Assembly: GCA_032717465.1 (NCBI GenBank)
Contig: CM064666.1
Coordinates: forward strand, 728,001-792,000
DNA length: 64,000 nucleotides
Direction: 5' to 3'
From: Coenobita brevimanus
Taxonomy: Eukaryota > Arthropoda > Malacostraca > Decapoda > Coenobitidae
Shown: positions 20,471 through 35,200 of the stretch, one piece after another
Numbering within the stretch: position 1 is the first letter of the stretch
How the letters are laid out: each line of letters starts with the position of its first letter
The notes under the pieces: model-generated
The model's input: only the letters and a program-made list of their open reading frames with translations
Database searches by the model: none
What the model was told of the DNA's origin: nothing
Program-made: the position numbers and the translations under genes

Positions 20471-21110
20471 AAATCGTGACTTTGTACCTGAATAGTGTAT
20501 TGTGCCTTAATTGTGTCTACGTTGTATTCAGTTCGGTGTGAATTTAAGATAATACACGTGAGGTTAATTGGCCAGAGTTTTTATGCCCTGTTCCTCTCGT
20601 GGTGTATTCTAGCTCCGGTCTCAAAAGAGAACCCCAGTCCAACAGTCAGTGTTCTTAGGGCGAGAAATCGACCTAAAAACACCTAGCATAACACTTATTG
20701 GGAACAACATATACAGAGGAAATGGTTCTGCAACTTAAAATACCCTGTAACAAGCGATATAATTCTACGCATTAATTACACTATATGTTGACAATTTTAC
20801 AAGATCTCCAGAAAAAAGAAAAAGAAGTCACCGTAAATTTAAATCGAAATTCAAATGAGCCTGTAGCCGAGCATGCGACTCGATGACAGGAAAGTGATGA
20901 AGTTGGAGGACTGCAAAATTCTGCAATAATAGCTTGGTGAGGAAACATTTAAACTTTTACCAGTGAACTTTGTGAAGGAAAGATCTGGTGGATGGGCACT
21001 GGATAAAAATTTGGTAACAACTTTGGATAATTTGGCTTGTGTTGTCAGTGTGATGCAGGTGAAGTTTGGCAGGCGTTAGTTTAAAATTTTTGTGTTGAGC
21101 TGTAGTTTTG
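20471..21110. other. Unassigned DNA between the GC-rich segment and FATP
   Basis: Returns to AT-rich composition. 20480-20700 could be the downstream end of the same inserted segment, but no terminal repeat or target duplication was found. Confidence 0.35.
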
Positions 21111-21117
21111 TATATAA
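21111..21117 (+). promoter_or_regulatory. TATA-like motif upstream of candidate FATP exon 1
   Basis: TATATAA lies 74 bp before the candidate start codon at 21191. Call by position only. Confidence 0.2.
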
Positions 21118-21190
21118 TTATTGTTGGAGATATGTTGTAGAATTGCTTCGGTTACAACGTGCTGTTTGTGTAAGCCGCTATTTCAATACG

Positions 21191-21203
21191 ATGGGGCGGG
21201 TAG
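21191..21203 (+). CDS. Fatp: FATP candidate exon 1 (start codon)
   Basis: ATG in strong context (ACGATGG) followed by GGGCGGGTAG and donor G|GTGAGA. It ends in phase 1, exactly what the next exon at 24289 requires, giving [20 protein letters not shown]. The total becomes 629 aa, within the usual FATP range. Phase agreement alone has a one-in-three chance of being accidental. An alternative start is the in-frame ATG at 24309 (618 aa). Confidence 0.4.
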
Positions 21204-24200
21204 GTGAGAATGTTGGTGATTTATGCTGACATCCATGGCTTCAGGAGAGTTCATTTTGCCATTGTTCACATTGCTTTTCGGGTGCTGGGAGGGATGCCTT
21301 CACGTGGTGGCATCGACATAACCAGGCCGTAGAATTGTCAGGTTATACAAATGGCCCACAGTACCATCCCTATCCCCCAACAGGAGGATGGTAAAATGCA
21401 GAAGAACAGCAACAACCTGCCGTCCACAGGGTTCATGTTCAGGTGTGACCGAGATGCCAATACTATCACTCATATTCTTTTTTAATGTATTTACTGTACA
21501 TTTACATTTTTATTTACCTGTATCCTAACTCTCGTAGGCTATATAATTTGCTAAGGTTTTCCGTTATGGTCATAGCTGTGTTTTATTTCAGATCTTTTTC
21601 ATTTTTTCCAGGATTGTTTTGTGTGTCACTGTAGCTCCAAATTTTCCATTTCTTCCAGTTTTCGTTTTATTTTTTGTGTGTAGTTGCAGCTTAATTTTTT
21701 ATTTTTTCCAGAATTATTCTCAGTGTCATTGCAACTTAGTTTTCATTTTTCCAGGTTTCCTGTATTGAAATGCTGTAGGTTATTATCATGTAGACACTGT
21801 GTGGGGTGTAGGTGTGTCTTCTGTCCTTAATTATTTAAACTATGGCAGCCTGACCCTGACTTATATGCTTTGAAGACAGTAAAATGAGAATATCCCCTTT
21901 TTTTTCTATCTATCTATCTATTGCCAGATGCCTCAATCCCATTTGGGGTGGCCACAAACAAATCGCCTCCAAGTCGCCCTGTCCCCCCGCCATTTCACTG
22001 CCCTGCTCCCAGCTCACACCCCCCTCTCTCATATACCTCTCCACCCCATCTCTCCATCTCATCCTCGGCCTCCCCCTCCCTCTTTCCCCCTCCACCTCAC
22101 TCACATACACTCTCTTCGTCTGTCTTTCACCCTCCATCCTCTCCACATGGCTGTAGGTTATTATCATGTAGACACTGTCTGGGGTGTAGGTGTGTCTTCT
22201 GTCGTTAATGACTTAAACTATGGCAGCCTGACCCTGACTTATATGCTCTGAAGACAGTAAAATGAGAATATCCACCCCCCCCATTTTTTCTTTTTTTTTA
22301 ACCACAAGACTAATGGCTGTAATTGGGCATTATTAAAGTCTGTGGGAATCAAGTACCTCTGTCTGAATGATTGTAAGGAGTGACTGACTGAATGGGCCGG
22401 TCTGAAAGATGTTTGTGCATCTGCAAAGCTATTGTAGCTTTTTGAGTTTGAAGAATTGAAAATCTGAGCCAGTTTTTGAAGTAACAAAACTGAATGTATT
22501 GGACAAATTGAAAGCATTGCACATTCATCCACAGTAAGGTACAGGATTTGAGTATGAAGACTTCGTTTATGTGCAGATTCATGACCTTCTTCAATATCAG
22601 CTTCTGTTTTAGTATCTCTGTATAGGCACTATTTTGCCATGCAGGACATGGCATGTAATTGACTGATATGCTGTAGATCAAATTTCTCCGCCAGGTGTAA
22701 CAACATGGTGGTCTGTCAGATGCCCTTTTACGAGTATGTGGTATGTCAGTGGAAATTTCTCTTGTCAGCACTAAAATTCACCCATCCAAAACAAGACACC
22801 TTTGTACTTAACTCCAAGACTGTGGGGACGTGAAAGGCACAGGCATGTCTGGTACAGGGTTTTTTAGTCACAGTCATTTTCTTGTCATTTTTTATGTTTG
22901 TAAAGGCTCCAACATGCTTGCATGTGTCAGCCTTGGATACCTGATAGTGGCTGTCCGTGCTGCTTGATCTCTGGCAGCCTTCTTATTCATTCCCTTGTCC
23001 CAGAGGTCGCACTCTGTAACCTCATCCCAGGTCTTTTTCAGTCTGCCACATGCAACAGTACAGTACAGTCTCAGTTAACTGGGAAGCATGGGGATTTTAC
23101 TCTCTTGGTTACCGTTTTTCCCTGGATATCTGACAGATGCGGGGCTCATACATAGGCTGTTATCATTGCAATATATACAATACACACCACTTATCCAGGG
23201 TCACACTAACAGATTCCAACTGAAACATTACCTTATGGTAAACACCCCATGGAAGTAACACACATGCATGCAGTGTCATACAATACAGCAAAGTGCACAA
23301 CACAAGACTGTGCTGTTAAATATTATTCTCCAGTCTGCTAATAAAATATGGAAAAATAAACTAGAGAAATAAATCTTGAACATTTATTGGTGAACTGATG
23401 AAATGGAAATAAATGTTTTACACTACAGTAGAATCATTGCAACTCCTGTGTCACATATCAGTTGTGTATGTGGCTTCACCCCACATGTCTGTTTCTTCCC
23501 CACCTTACTTCCATTACCCCTCCCAAACTTGCCATCCAGCTGTTCTGTAGAAAATAAATGTGTTGTAACTGCAGTCACAGAAATCTTGTCCAGCAAAGGA
23601 AATGGTCATTGGCACTTCCATTCTGTATAACTTCATCTTTTATGTTACTTCACTTATGAATGTTGCTGTACCTTATCAGATTTTATTACTGGTTTATAAA
23701 GATGTGGTATATAAGGGTGCCCACCATTCACTCAGTGTAACAGTCATGTGCCTTAAGGTGAGTGCACTGATTTGCAGTTCTAATCTTGTGTAATTCAGGA
23801 AACTGTTTACTACGTTGGATGGTACGGTAACAGTTTAACCAAATGGTGTCTAGTGATCCAGTGGGTTCAGATGCTCCAGTCAGATAAAGCTTTTGAGGGT
23901 GTTCATCTAAGGTATGGTTGGGATTAATTGCTCACATAATGCCAGCCAAGGGTGAGTGAGGCAGAACACCCTCACTTTAAGCCTGGGATCTGTTTAGCCA
24001 AGCCCTGTGCCATAATCCCAATGGGGCAAAAGAGGATTGGATGATAGATAGTTGAGGGATGTGCTGGGAGTGACGTACAGGATTCCCTACATGTCAACAG
24101 GTAGGTAGGCAGAGGGTTAATGCCCCTCCCCATAAAATAACTTAGACACATGGCTACTCCCTACAAGATTATGGCATTTGGCAGTAGATAGGTTGATGGA

Positions 24201-27200
24201 ATTCACCTGTCACCTAATGCAGTTTACTAGATAACTGATTTGCATATGACGTTACACATGGATGTCTAGTGGAGTGTTTTCTTTTCAGGTACAGTCTTGT
24301 CCTTTGAAATGGTGTTCTCATATCTCAAAATACTTGGGATGTATTTGAAGAGGCTGTTCTGGATTATCACCACCATCCCCAGGGATATTAAGTAAGTCTC
24401 CCGAGTCTTTTGTCTGTGCTCTAATTGGCCAGGTAGCAGCAGATGACAGGAGATGTAGTTTTCAATATGTCAGTTGGTCAGTTAATATTAATTGCAAGGC
24501 CTTGTGGCCACCTCACCTCTGCAGGTCTACATATAGTGCTGCCTACTTCTTCCTTTACTTTTTTCATTTCATTTCTAGTGCTGCTCTCCTCTTTTTCTGC
24601 TGCTTGCATTCCTTCCTGTCACTCATTATTACACTACTGTCCTTTCCGCTCTAGGAGGCTGTACCCTAATGAGAAGCCAAATGGTTTCCTGTAACCCAGG
24701 AAACCATGTACCATGCTGGGTGGTAACCGTATTACCGTATCATTGGGTGATGTGCAGTCCACAGTTTAACTGGGCAGAGAGATGCAAATGTGGTATCCAC
24801 CCAGGAACCGGACCTGCACACTTTTCCCTGTGCCTTGCCACAGCAAGGCACTGTCAACCACAAGGGAACATAAGTTCACTGCATGGACTATTTCTGCAGA
24901 GACTGTTACTTACTTGTGGTTGATGGGTGTGTTTGACCAGACACACTGGTTATCACCAAGAGGGAGGCCTAGTTGTAATAGCAGTAGTAGTAATGGTAGT
25001 AGTAGTCATAGTAGTAGTTGCTGCACTTCATATGTGGCACTTCAAGCAGAGAGGTCACATAATATGTCTTGGCTAAATAAAATATTGGTTATACCTGCAG
25101 ATGATTCACCCCTCTAATTGACCAATAACCAGGCTGAAAGGGATTAGTGATCAATGTCAGGTTAAATGTGCTGTTATCTTGAGTAGAATGAGATGGTTTG
25201 GGCATGTGGAGAGGGTGGTGGATGACTGGTGGGTGCTGAGGGAGAGATGAAAGACGAAGGCGATGTTGTGAGAGGCAGATCAAAATAGACCTGGGATGAA
25301 GTCAGAGAATGTAACATCAGGAATAAGAAGACTGAATAAAGAGGCTGCTAGAGATCAAGCAGCGTGGATAGCAGCCATTAGATGACCAAGGCTAATATGT
25401 ATAAGTTTGTAGGAGCCTTTAAAAATAAAACAAAGGCTGATGCATGAGTTTTTTGGAGCTTTTATAAATGAATGAAAAATATCAGTGTTTTCTTGTCTTG
25501 CAGAGTGTTGGTGTATTACAACCTGCAGGTCCGGTGGAAACTGTACTGGGCAGCCAAACAGGATCTCTCTGTTCCCAAGATCTTCCACACTGTTGCCCAG
25601 AAGAACAGGGAAAAAGTGGCCTTCTGTTTTGAGGAGGAAAGTTGGACATTTAATCAGGTATAGTATGGCATTGTGTCATTGTGTGGTGTTGTTTGTGTAT
25701 ATGTCTTGCTTCATAGGTTGATGTGGTTCTCTCTCTCTCTCTCTCTCTCAAGAAGAAACTCATGCATAGGAGAGTTGAACAGAAAAGGAGTGGAGTGCAT
25801 TGCCAGATGGATGGTGTCATTCCTTTGTAATGAAGGACGGATGTAAGTAATAGAAGAACATTGACCATTGAAACTGTGAAAGAAAAAAGATAAAAATACA
25901 ACGCTCTTGCTTCTAAGTGGAAAGGATAAAGATTATTTGCTGCTGTGGGCAAAAGATGAAGGGGACTGAATGGGAAGAGCAGTTTTGCTTGGGTTAAGTA
26001 AGGCACCTGAAGTACACTATATGCCTAACCCTGTCAATATGAACTTTATATGATCAGTGTTGTATTAGATATCTTCATCCAGTCCTTTGGTGCTGGAGAG
26101 GGAAGTGTCCATGTGCATATTTGCGAGCTCCTGGCTTTGGTTCCTTCTTCCTTAAAAAAAAAATAAATATATATGACCAGGTTGTGGAACTGACCATTTA
26201 TACAGACATCCCACAATTCCTTCCCTGTACCCCAAAAGGAGGACAGTGGACCATAACAGGCAGTCTTCACTCTGAACTCCACTTGGTTCATGGAGGTAGC
26301 AACTACTGTACTGCCACTACAAACCAGTCCTTTACTGCCATCCAGATTAATTACCTCAGTATTCTTTGTGTTTAGCATACCTAACAGTGTATACTGTATT
26401 TTTTTCTTCATACCTGATACCGTGCACTTATTTCAGGTGGATTTCTTGAGCAACCAGGTGGGCAACTATTTCTCCTCCACTGGACTGTGCAAGGGAGATG
26501 TTGTTGGACTGTACATGAAGAACAGAGTCCAGTATGTCTGCATATGGCTTGGACTGACCAAGGTGAGGTTAGCATGTTAATCCATAACAATTTGAGCCAC
26601 TAACAAATGACTTTTTGTCTCATATATGTCTGCACCCCTTTTTAACGTGACAGCGTCCTGATTGACTGTATCGGATACGCTCATGTGACGCTACAGAATG
26701 TGGTGAATGTGTTTGTGTATCAGATAGAGCCAGGATTCTGGGGGCTTGAATGGTGAGTGAATGGAAGCGTGGTCCATTGAATTGGGCAAACTTTGGCTGT
26801 CTGGATGTTGCTACTCCTCACCTTACCCTAGGGTGGGGAAGGAGGTCCGGATGATGATGCTACTTCACTGGCCATACTGTTGATATTTCTCTCTCATGCT
26901 TTTTACCTGTTATGTGGACTGCCTCACCCCATCCTTAGGTGAGGGAGGAGGAAAGAAAAAAACTGGAGATGGTGAAGAGGAGGGTGTGTGCGGGCCATTT
27001 CATTAAGTGTGCTGTTTATAGTTTTCTCTGTTCCATGTTTTATCTTGCCTTGTTTTATGGATTGTCTCATTATATACTTAGGTGGAAAAAAAAAAAGTTG
27101 GATGATGATATGACCCATTTCACTAAGCATGCTGTTTGTAGTTCTCCTTCATTCATGCTTTCCCTTTCATTGTTTCATGGACTCTGCCTCATTGTATATT

Positions 27201-28192
27201 TAGCTGGGGAAAGATAACGATGATGGTGGTGATTTTTAAATTTTATTTATCTGTAGCCAGATGCCATAATCCTGTAGGGGTGGTCATGTGTCTTTTAGTT
27301 AGTTGTTTTACAGGGAGGGGCACTAACCCTCCACCAACCCACTTGTTGACATGTAGGGAACACATATGGGTTGGTTATATGGTTACCACCAAGTATTGTA
27401 ACCTTACAGTGGAAACCATTAGGGTTGTCACTCAATGTAAAGCCTCCTGAAAAGGAAAGAAGAGTAATAAAAAGTGACAGGAAAGAGAGAGAGAGGAGGA
27501 CAGACTCAGAAAAACAGTGATGAAGGAAGAAGTAGGCAGCTCACATAGTGATGAAGGAAGAAGTAGGCAGCTGACATAGTGATGAAGGAAGAAGTAGGCA
27601 GCTCAGTGAGTGAGTAGATGATGGTCACCACCACCCATTTCACAGATGCAAAACTGAAAGTAATAACACATTCCCAGGTTCATTTGGTTTAAGACAATTG
27701 ATGGCAGTATTTTAAAAGTTTCTTATCCTATCATTTTTTTCTGGTTCTCTGGACCAATCCTGACCCTATCCTACAATTCATTTCAGTTAACAGAACTTTG
27801 TCCTTCTGCTGCTGAGGGCCACAATAGGCCTTTAGTGTGGCAATACATCCTTTCCTTATTACAGCACTGTACTTGTTTGTGACTAAGATTGTATTCTAGT
27901 GTTAATCTATTGTTGTTACAGGTCCGCACATAAGATGGAGAGATGGCAACTTTATTGCTTGTCTTCCTATAACCATATGCCTTGATCCCATAAGGGGTGA
28001 CCACAGATCAGTTGCCTCCATGTCACCCTGTTCAGTGCCATTTGGCTGCCTTCTGTCCAACTCACACCCCTCCTTTGTCATATGTCTCTCCACTCCCTCA
28101 ACCCGTGAATTGCAAGCCACAGCTCAGGCTGTGCTACCATTCCAGTGGCCGTGCATTGCCGTTTTTGCAAACTTACATATGGAGCTATGCAA

Positions 28193-28239
<47 letters not shown>

Positions 28240-28336
28240 TGATGCCGTGGATGTTTATCTGCAAGTTTATAATAAACAAAACTTTTTTTTTTTTTTCCAC
28301 TACACCCGAACGCATGTTATGCATGGCACTATGCAG

Positions 28337-28367
<31 letters not shown>

Positions 28368-31300
28368 CCAGATGATGCCCTGGATGTTTATCTTCAAGTT
28401 TATAATAAATTTTTGTGTGTGTGTGTGTGTGTGTGTGCATTACAGGGTGGGATAAAAAAAAAGGTCATTGTGCAATCCATGGGTTAGTCACATCGTTGAT
28501 CTGCCACTCCACATCACTCATATATGCCCTTCTGATCAGCCTCTCATTCTCCATCCCTTCAACATGGCCTGACTAGATTTATACTTACTTGGAATGAGGG
28601 AAAAGAGGTCTAGATGTTGATTTTTGTTTGTATTAGTTATTATTATTACTATTATTTTTATTTTTGTAACAGATTGGTGTCATCCCTGCCCTGATTAACC
28701 CCAAATCACGTGATATTCCACTCCGGCACTCTGTGGAGGCGGCGGCGTGTAAGGCTTTTATATGTGGAGCTGACTTGCAAGATGGTGAGTGAGGCTTAAT
28801 CAGTGGAGGCTGGTGATACTGTTTGTAGCTGTTACTGTGACCAGGTGGGGGTAGTACAGTGGTGTTAGTATTAGTAGTACCTGCAGTTATAGTAGTAGTA
28901 GCACAGTAATTGTAGTAGTACCTGCAGTTATAGTAGTAGTAGCATAGTAATTGTAGTAGTCATAGTAGTAGTAGTAGTAGTAACCTCTATGTAATAACCA
29001 AAATGAAGCTTAAATTAATCATTGGTCTGGGCAAGATTCGATCTCAGGCCCCCCTTGCTCCATAAGCACGCACATTACCACTGAGCCAAACAGAGGATCC
29101 CAGTCTTGCCTCTAGGAAATGCAGGCTTTTATAGACCCCATTACATCTGGGTCATATGTAACATGAACCCAGTAGACTGCAGGCTGAAGTTACCTTTCTC
29201 CAGCAGTCCACCATCTTCCTTTTCTGGAATAGGGAGAGAGGTGAGAGATTTTTCCATAACTGGGTAGTGAATCCTTCCAGTGAAGCATTTATTTGTGGAG
29301 CTGATTTGCAGGAAGTTTGAGTGAGTAATGGTTAGCCACTGGAATTTAAAGGATGTTTTTAATATGCTGTTTCTGCTACCAGGTGATTTTATTTGGCATA
29401 AGGAAGGCCTGGTATATTCTGTGTCTATTTTGTATTATAGTTTTGGTGGTATAGCTGTATTACCAACTTCGTCAATTTACTGTACGGTAGAAAGAGAGAG
29501 ATTTAGTTATGATGATTAAAGGTGTAAGTGGAGTAGAACAGGTAAACAGAGAGGATCTTTTTGTGGTGGATGATGGAAGAACAAGAGGATGTGGATTTAA
29601 ACTTAGAAAAAACAGGTGCCATAAAGATCTTTTAAAAATTTGCATCCCTAGCAGAAGTACCGGTGTAGATGCTTGGAGTAGCCTAGAAGAGGAGGTGGTG
29701 TGAATAAAGAACATCCATGATCCATGTGTTTAAAACTAGATTTGATCAAAGAAGACACAAAGACAGGACAATATTGGCTTGGCTCAACTCCTGTATGTTG
29801 CAGCTTGGTAATTACACACACAGCGAGAGGGAGGTGAAAGACGAAGTTGGTGTAAGGCCAGTGAAATGGTTATAGATAGGTACGTAGTGTATGTATGTAT
29901 GAGTGTATGTGCTGGTGAAGGCAATACCTGTTCCTCAGGTCTTTCTTCAGTGTTGTCCTACATTTCCCTCTTCCCAGGTGAGTCCACAAACAAGGGGTCA
30001 TTGGCTGTACATATACCATACATTATTCAGTATAGAATGCGTGTGTGTTAGTAGTGACGTGGTAGATGTGTTTGGCTTGTAGGAGGGCATGTTAGGCCTA
30101 GCAGAATGGCTCATAATATCAGTGCCTAGAGTCAGATGTGCATGAATGAAAAATAAATAAATAAATTAAGTGAGGATTGTCTGTAATGGTTCTGGAAGGG
30201 ACAAGGGAACATGCATTGCCATTTGGACAACATGAGTGTAACAGATGGATTAATTTATTTATTTCAGAGATCTGTAATTTGAAGCAACAGGAGGAGATGT
30301 CAAGTCTTCCCATATATGTGTCAGGAGCTGGCGATAACCAACTCAGAATTAGAGGTACAGTGTGTAGTGTCTGAGTGGCGATGTAGTACGGAATTGAAAG
30401 TGCAGTGATACCTCTCTCTCTCTCTCTCTCTCTCAATTAAGAGATTCATGCACTCGTTTTTTTATTCAGCATAATTTATTCATTCTGAGTTACTTTATTA
30501 AGTAATGATAGACAAGGTTTTAAGTGCTAAACCAGGAATTTGTTAAACCAGGGATATGCTGTAATTCACGACAATGAGAATTTTCACAAACAGCAGCATA
30601 TAAAGCTTCATGCTGTATTGAAGGCATATATGAACTTAAAGTAGAGGGAAGGACTGAATGCCCAGATGTTTGTAGGGCCACACCAAGGAGTTTATGTGAG
30701 TGAGAGGGAGGGGGAGACCAAGGATGAGATGCAGGATGGAGTGGAGAGGTATACTGAGAGAGAGGGATGTGAGCTGGAGGGGGGAGGGGTTTGAAATGGC
30801 AGGGGACAGGCTGACATGGAGGCAATTTGTATGTGGCCACCCCTAAAGGATTAAGGTGCATGATAGATAGATAGATGTATTTATTATTATTATTATTATT
30901 ATTTATTTTGTTACTATTATTATTACAATTATTATTATTACTATTATTATCACTATTTGACCATTTAATTTTCCTCAGGTGCATATTATTACTATTATTA
31001 TTATTATTGAGCATTTATCATTTTACAGGTGCATGTAATCTTGACTTTGCGGTGAGCAGTGCCAGCCCCAGCACCCCCAGAGAGATGGCAAGTGTTGGGT
31101 TCAGGGACACCTTTGGCTACATCTACACATCAGGCACAACAGGACTACCCAAGGCTGCTCGTATCATGCACTCAAGGTGGACTCAGACGTTTTCAGTGTT
31201 TCAGTAATGTAGTAGGTGGCGGTGACCATCATCCACTCACCTGATGTAGTGCTGTCTACTTCTTCCTTCACCGTTATCATTATATTACTGTGTCTGTCCT

Positions 31301-32196
31301 CCTCACTTCCTATATCTCCCATCTTTCCTGTCACATTTTATTACTCTTCTTTCCTTTTCAGGTGGCTTTACATTGAGTGACAAGCCTAATAGTTTCCTGT
31401 AAGCCAGGAAACCATTTATAGCGTTGGGTGATAACCATATAACCAACCTGTACATGTTCCCTATGTGTCAACAAGTGAGTTGGCAGAGGGTTAGTGCCCC
31501 TCCCTGTAAAACAGCCAACTCAAAGACAAACAGTCACCCATTACGGGATTATGACGTTTGGCTATAGATATACACATTTGAAGGTGGGAGGATGTGTGGT
31601 ATGCCAAGATGATGATGGATGGGTGTGATAAAGTGAGTGTGTTAGGAGAGGAATGAATGTTGAGGCAAAGGAATTAATGCAGAAGTGAGTTGATTGCATG
31701 AATTATACCCAGAGGAGCACCTTTTTTTTTTTAATTTATATATATATATTTTTTTTTTATGCAAGGAAGAGGGAACCAAAGGCCAAGAGCCCACAAACCA
31801 TTCCTTCCAAGAGAAAAAACAAAAACAATACAAAAGAGAGCCAAATTCAAGATCCGTTCATTTGGAGATGGCGTGGGTTTGGCTCCCCCTGTTAGCAGAA
31901 TAGTGTTGGATGTACTTTCTCAGGCACGTAATGTGACGTGCATCTACCGTACAAAAAAAGAAAGAAAGAGAAATAAGAAAAAAAAGGGAGAAAGAAAGAC
32001 AATTGCCAACTTTCATAGTGGATTAGGTGCGTGTGATAATTGTGCTGGTGTTAGGAGTGATCAGGACAGGAGGTGTTGACTGTTGTATAATAATGTGTTC
32101 TATCTGTAGCAAGACACCTTAATTCTGTAAGGGGTGGCCACAAGCAAATCCCCTCCAAGTTGTCCTGTCCCCTGCAGTTTTGCTGCTGCCTCCCTT

Positions 32197-32239
<43 letters not shown>

Positions 32240-35200
32240 CCTCCACTTCATCCCTCCCTTTCCCTGCCATTTCAACTCCCCTCATCCCAGCTCACACTCC
32301 CCTCTCTCATATACCTCTCCACTTAATCCTCCATCTCATCCTTGGTCTCCCCCATCCTCTCCCTGCCATTTCACTGCCCTCCCCCCAGCCCACACCCCAC
32401 TTTCTCATATACCTCTCCACTCCATCCCTCGATCTCATCCTCGGTCTCCCCTTCCCTCCCCAGCGATAATAACAGTTGAGTAGTGTTCCTAAAAATGGTA
32501 ATTGATCAGCAAAATGGCAGGGGACAGAGGTACATGGAGGTGATTTGTTTGTGGCCACCATGGGATTAAGGCATCTGGCTATTGATAGATAGATAGAGCC
32601 TAGCCACATTACTTGCAGGTAGTAGTAGTAGTAATTGTTCACTAGGCAGTCTGGCCGAACAGCCCCGAGTCCCAAAGGAAGGTCATGGCCGAGCCTGGGC
32701 TTTCCCACAGAGTTCTCAAGGAGTGTATGTTGTGTTACTTACAGGTTTATAATGCTGGTGTGGGGTTTAGCAAGACTATCTGGTGTGAACTCCACCGATG
32801 TCGTCTACAACCCCTTACCGCTTCACCACACATCAGGCGGAATCCTTGCTACGGGCCTGGCACTCCTGCTGGGGATGTCGGTTGTGTTAAGAGAGAGTTA
32901 TTCAGCCAGCCGCTACTTCAAGGACTGTGCCAAGTATGGAGCCACTGTGAGTATAGTCTTGGTAGAGGGTTATGAGGCACCGTTTGTTTGTTTATAGAGG
33001 CTCTGATATGCTCTCCTGTGTCGGTCACCTAATGGGAGCTCCGTATGTTGCTTGATCTCTGGCAGCCTCCCTATTCAGTCCCACATCACTGAGGTCACAG
33101 TCTATGACCTCATCCCAGGTCTTTTTCGGTCTGCCTCTCGCAACCCTACCCCTAGTGTTCACACTTATCACTTTGTGGCTATAGATAAATGGATGATACT
33201 GCTTTTGAGGTCAGCGTAGACTAACTAATGAAGCCCCTCACATCCTTGACTTTCAGGTTGGAATGTATATTGGTGAGATGTGTCGCTATGTACTCTGCAC
33301 ATCCAGTAGCTCCTATGACCAGCAACATAAGGTTAGATCCTTGAATATTGAGTTTAAAGACTGTATTAGTTGTGTTATTAAACCCTTTGCGGGATTAGGG
33401 CGTCGGGCTATAGATAGATAGATAGATAGTGTTATTAAAGCAGTAGAAATGTGTTGTTGTAGAGGAGCATGTGGAGTTACCTGGAGAGAGAGAGACAGGT
33501 GAAGTGAAGAAGTGCCGTGGTGTTTTATGTGGATGTGATTAAAAGTGTTAAGATAAATACTTGGAGATGGTTTGGCTGTGTGGAGATGATGGAGATTGAG
33601 AGACTGACCAGAAGAGTGTATGTGAATTTGGTGGGGGGGAGACTGAGAGGATGAAGGAATGGAGTGAAGAAATGTATGAGCAAAGGATGTGTGAAGTGGA
33701 GGGAGGACAGCCAAATCGTAAAGGAGGAGGCAGGATGGAAGCAGATTGTTTGTAGCCACCCCTTATGGGATTAAGGCATCTGATTATAGATAAATAAAGA
33801 AGAGAGGAAAATGTGCAAAAGAAGTGGAAAGTTGAGTGGCACAAGAAAGGAGAGTAGTTGGTGCAATGAAGGCCTTGATAAGAAACAAAGGCTTGAGTGT
33901 TGCAGCTATGCAAGGCCTACATGAGGGAGTGTTAGTGCCAGCTTTAACATATGGATGTGAGACTATGGTGTGGCATAGAAATGAAAAGTCAAGAGTAAGA
34001 GCAGTGGAGATGGGACTGCTGAGGAATGTATGTGGAGTGCAGAGGGTGGATAGGATACGAAATAATGTGATTCGTGAAAGATGCGGAGTGGGGAAGTCAG
34101 TGGACACCAGAATCGAAGAGAGTGTACTGAGATGGTATGGTCATGTGGAGAGAATGGATAACAATAGAGTGGTGAAAAAGGTATATCTGAGCGAATTTGA
34201 AGGAGGGAGGAGGCGAGGTAGGCCAAGGAGAAGTTGGAGGGATATGGTGGATGAGTGTGTGAGGAAGAGAGATATGGAAGTTGGTGAGGCTAGGGGACTG
34301 ACAAGAGATCGAGCTGGCTGGATGAATGTTGTGAGCAGAAGTGCATGATCAGGGATTTGGCATCCCATTTTGACGTGACAGTGCCCAGATTGACTCTGTC
34401 GGATACATTTATGCGAAGCTACAGAACGTGGTGAATGTTTTTGGTGTATCAGATGGAGCCAGGATTCAGGGGCTTGAGTGATGAGTGAATGGAATCGTGG
34501 CCCATTGGATTGGGAACACACAGACTGTCTGGATGTTGCTACTCCACACCCTGCCCTAGGATGGGAAAAGAGGTCCAGATGATGATGATGATGATGATTT
34601 AATGTTTTGTGTTCAGGTACAATACATAGGAAAAGGGATTGTACCATGAAATTATTAGTATTTTTCATGTTTTGTGTTCAGGTACAATATATAGAAAAAG
34701 AGATTGTACCATGTAATTATTAGAACTTTTAGTGTGCTGTGTTCAGGTACAGCACATAGATAAGGGGGATATACGATGAACTTATCAGTATTTTTGATGT
34801 TTTGTGTTGGGGGGAGGTCAGTCAAATGGTGGATGACAGAGCGACTTGGAGGCGTTTTGTGTGTGGCCACCCTCTGTGGGATTAGGACATTGGGCTACAG
34901 ATAGATAGTGTACAGGTGCAATACCGGTACATAAAAATCAGGGCTGTACCGTGAAATTATTAGTATTTTTTGTGTTTTGTGTTCAGGTGCGAATGATGAT
35001 TGGTAATGGACTGCAACCGGGTCTGTGGAAGAACTTCAGGGAACGATTCAACATCAAGTTTATCAGGGAGTTCTATGGGTCCACCGAAGGCAATGCTAAC
35101 ATGAGTAAGATCCAGCGTGTGTGTCTGTGTTCTTACCTAATCTTACCTAATTGTATCTTTACAGGAATGAGTCAAGCTCGTACTGTCCCGTGTCTTAAAC

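Noticed and set aside
22349..22771. 140-codon - strand frame in FATP intron 1
   Set aside because: No family motif, no splice or promoter context and AT-rich composition. Probably chance.
33836..34348. 170-codon frame as a host gene
   Set aside because: [10 protein letters not shown] and TYGCE motifs and a GATGAT-tailed 3' UTR repeated at 61575 identify it as retrotransposon L-E.
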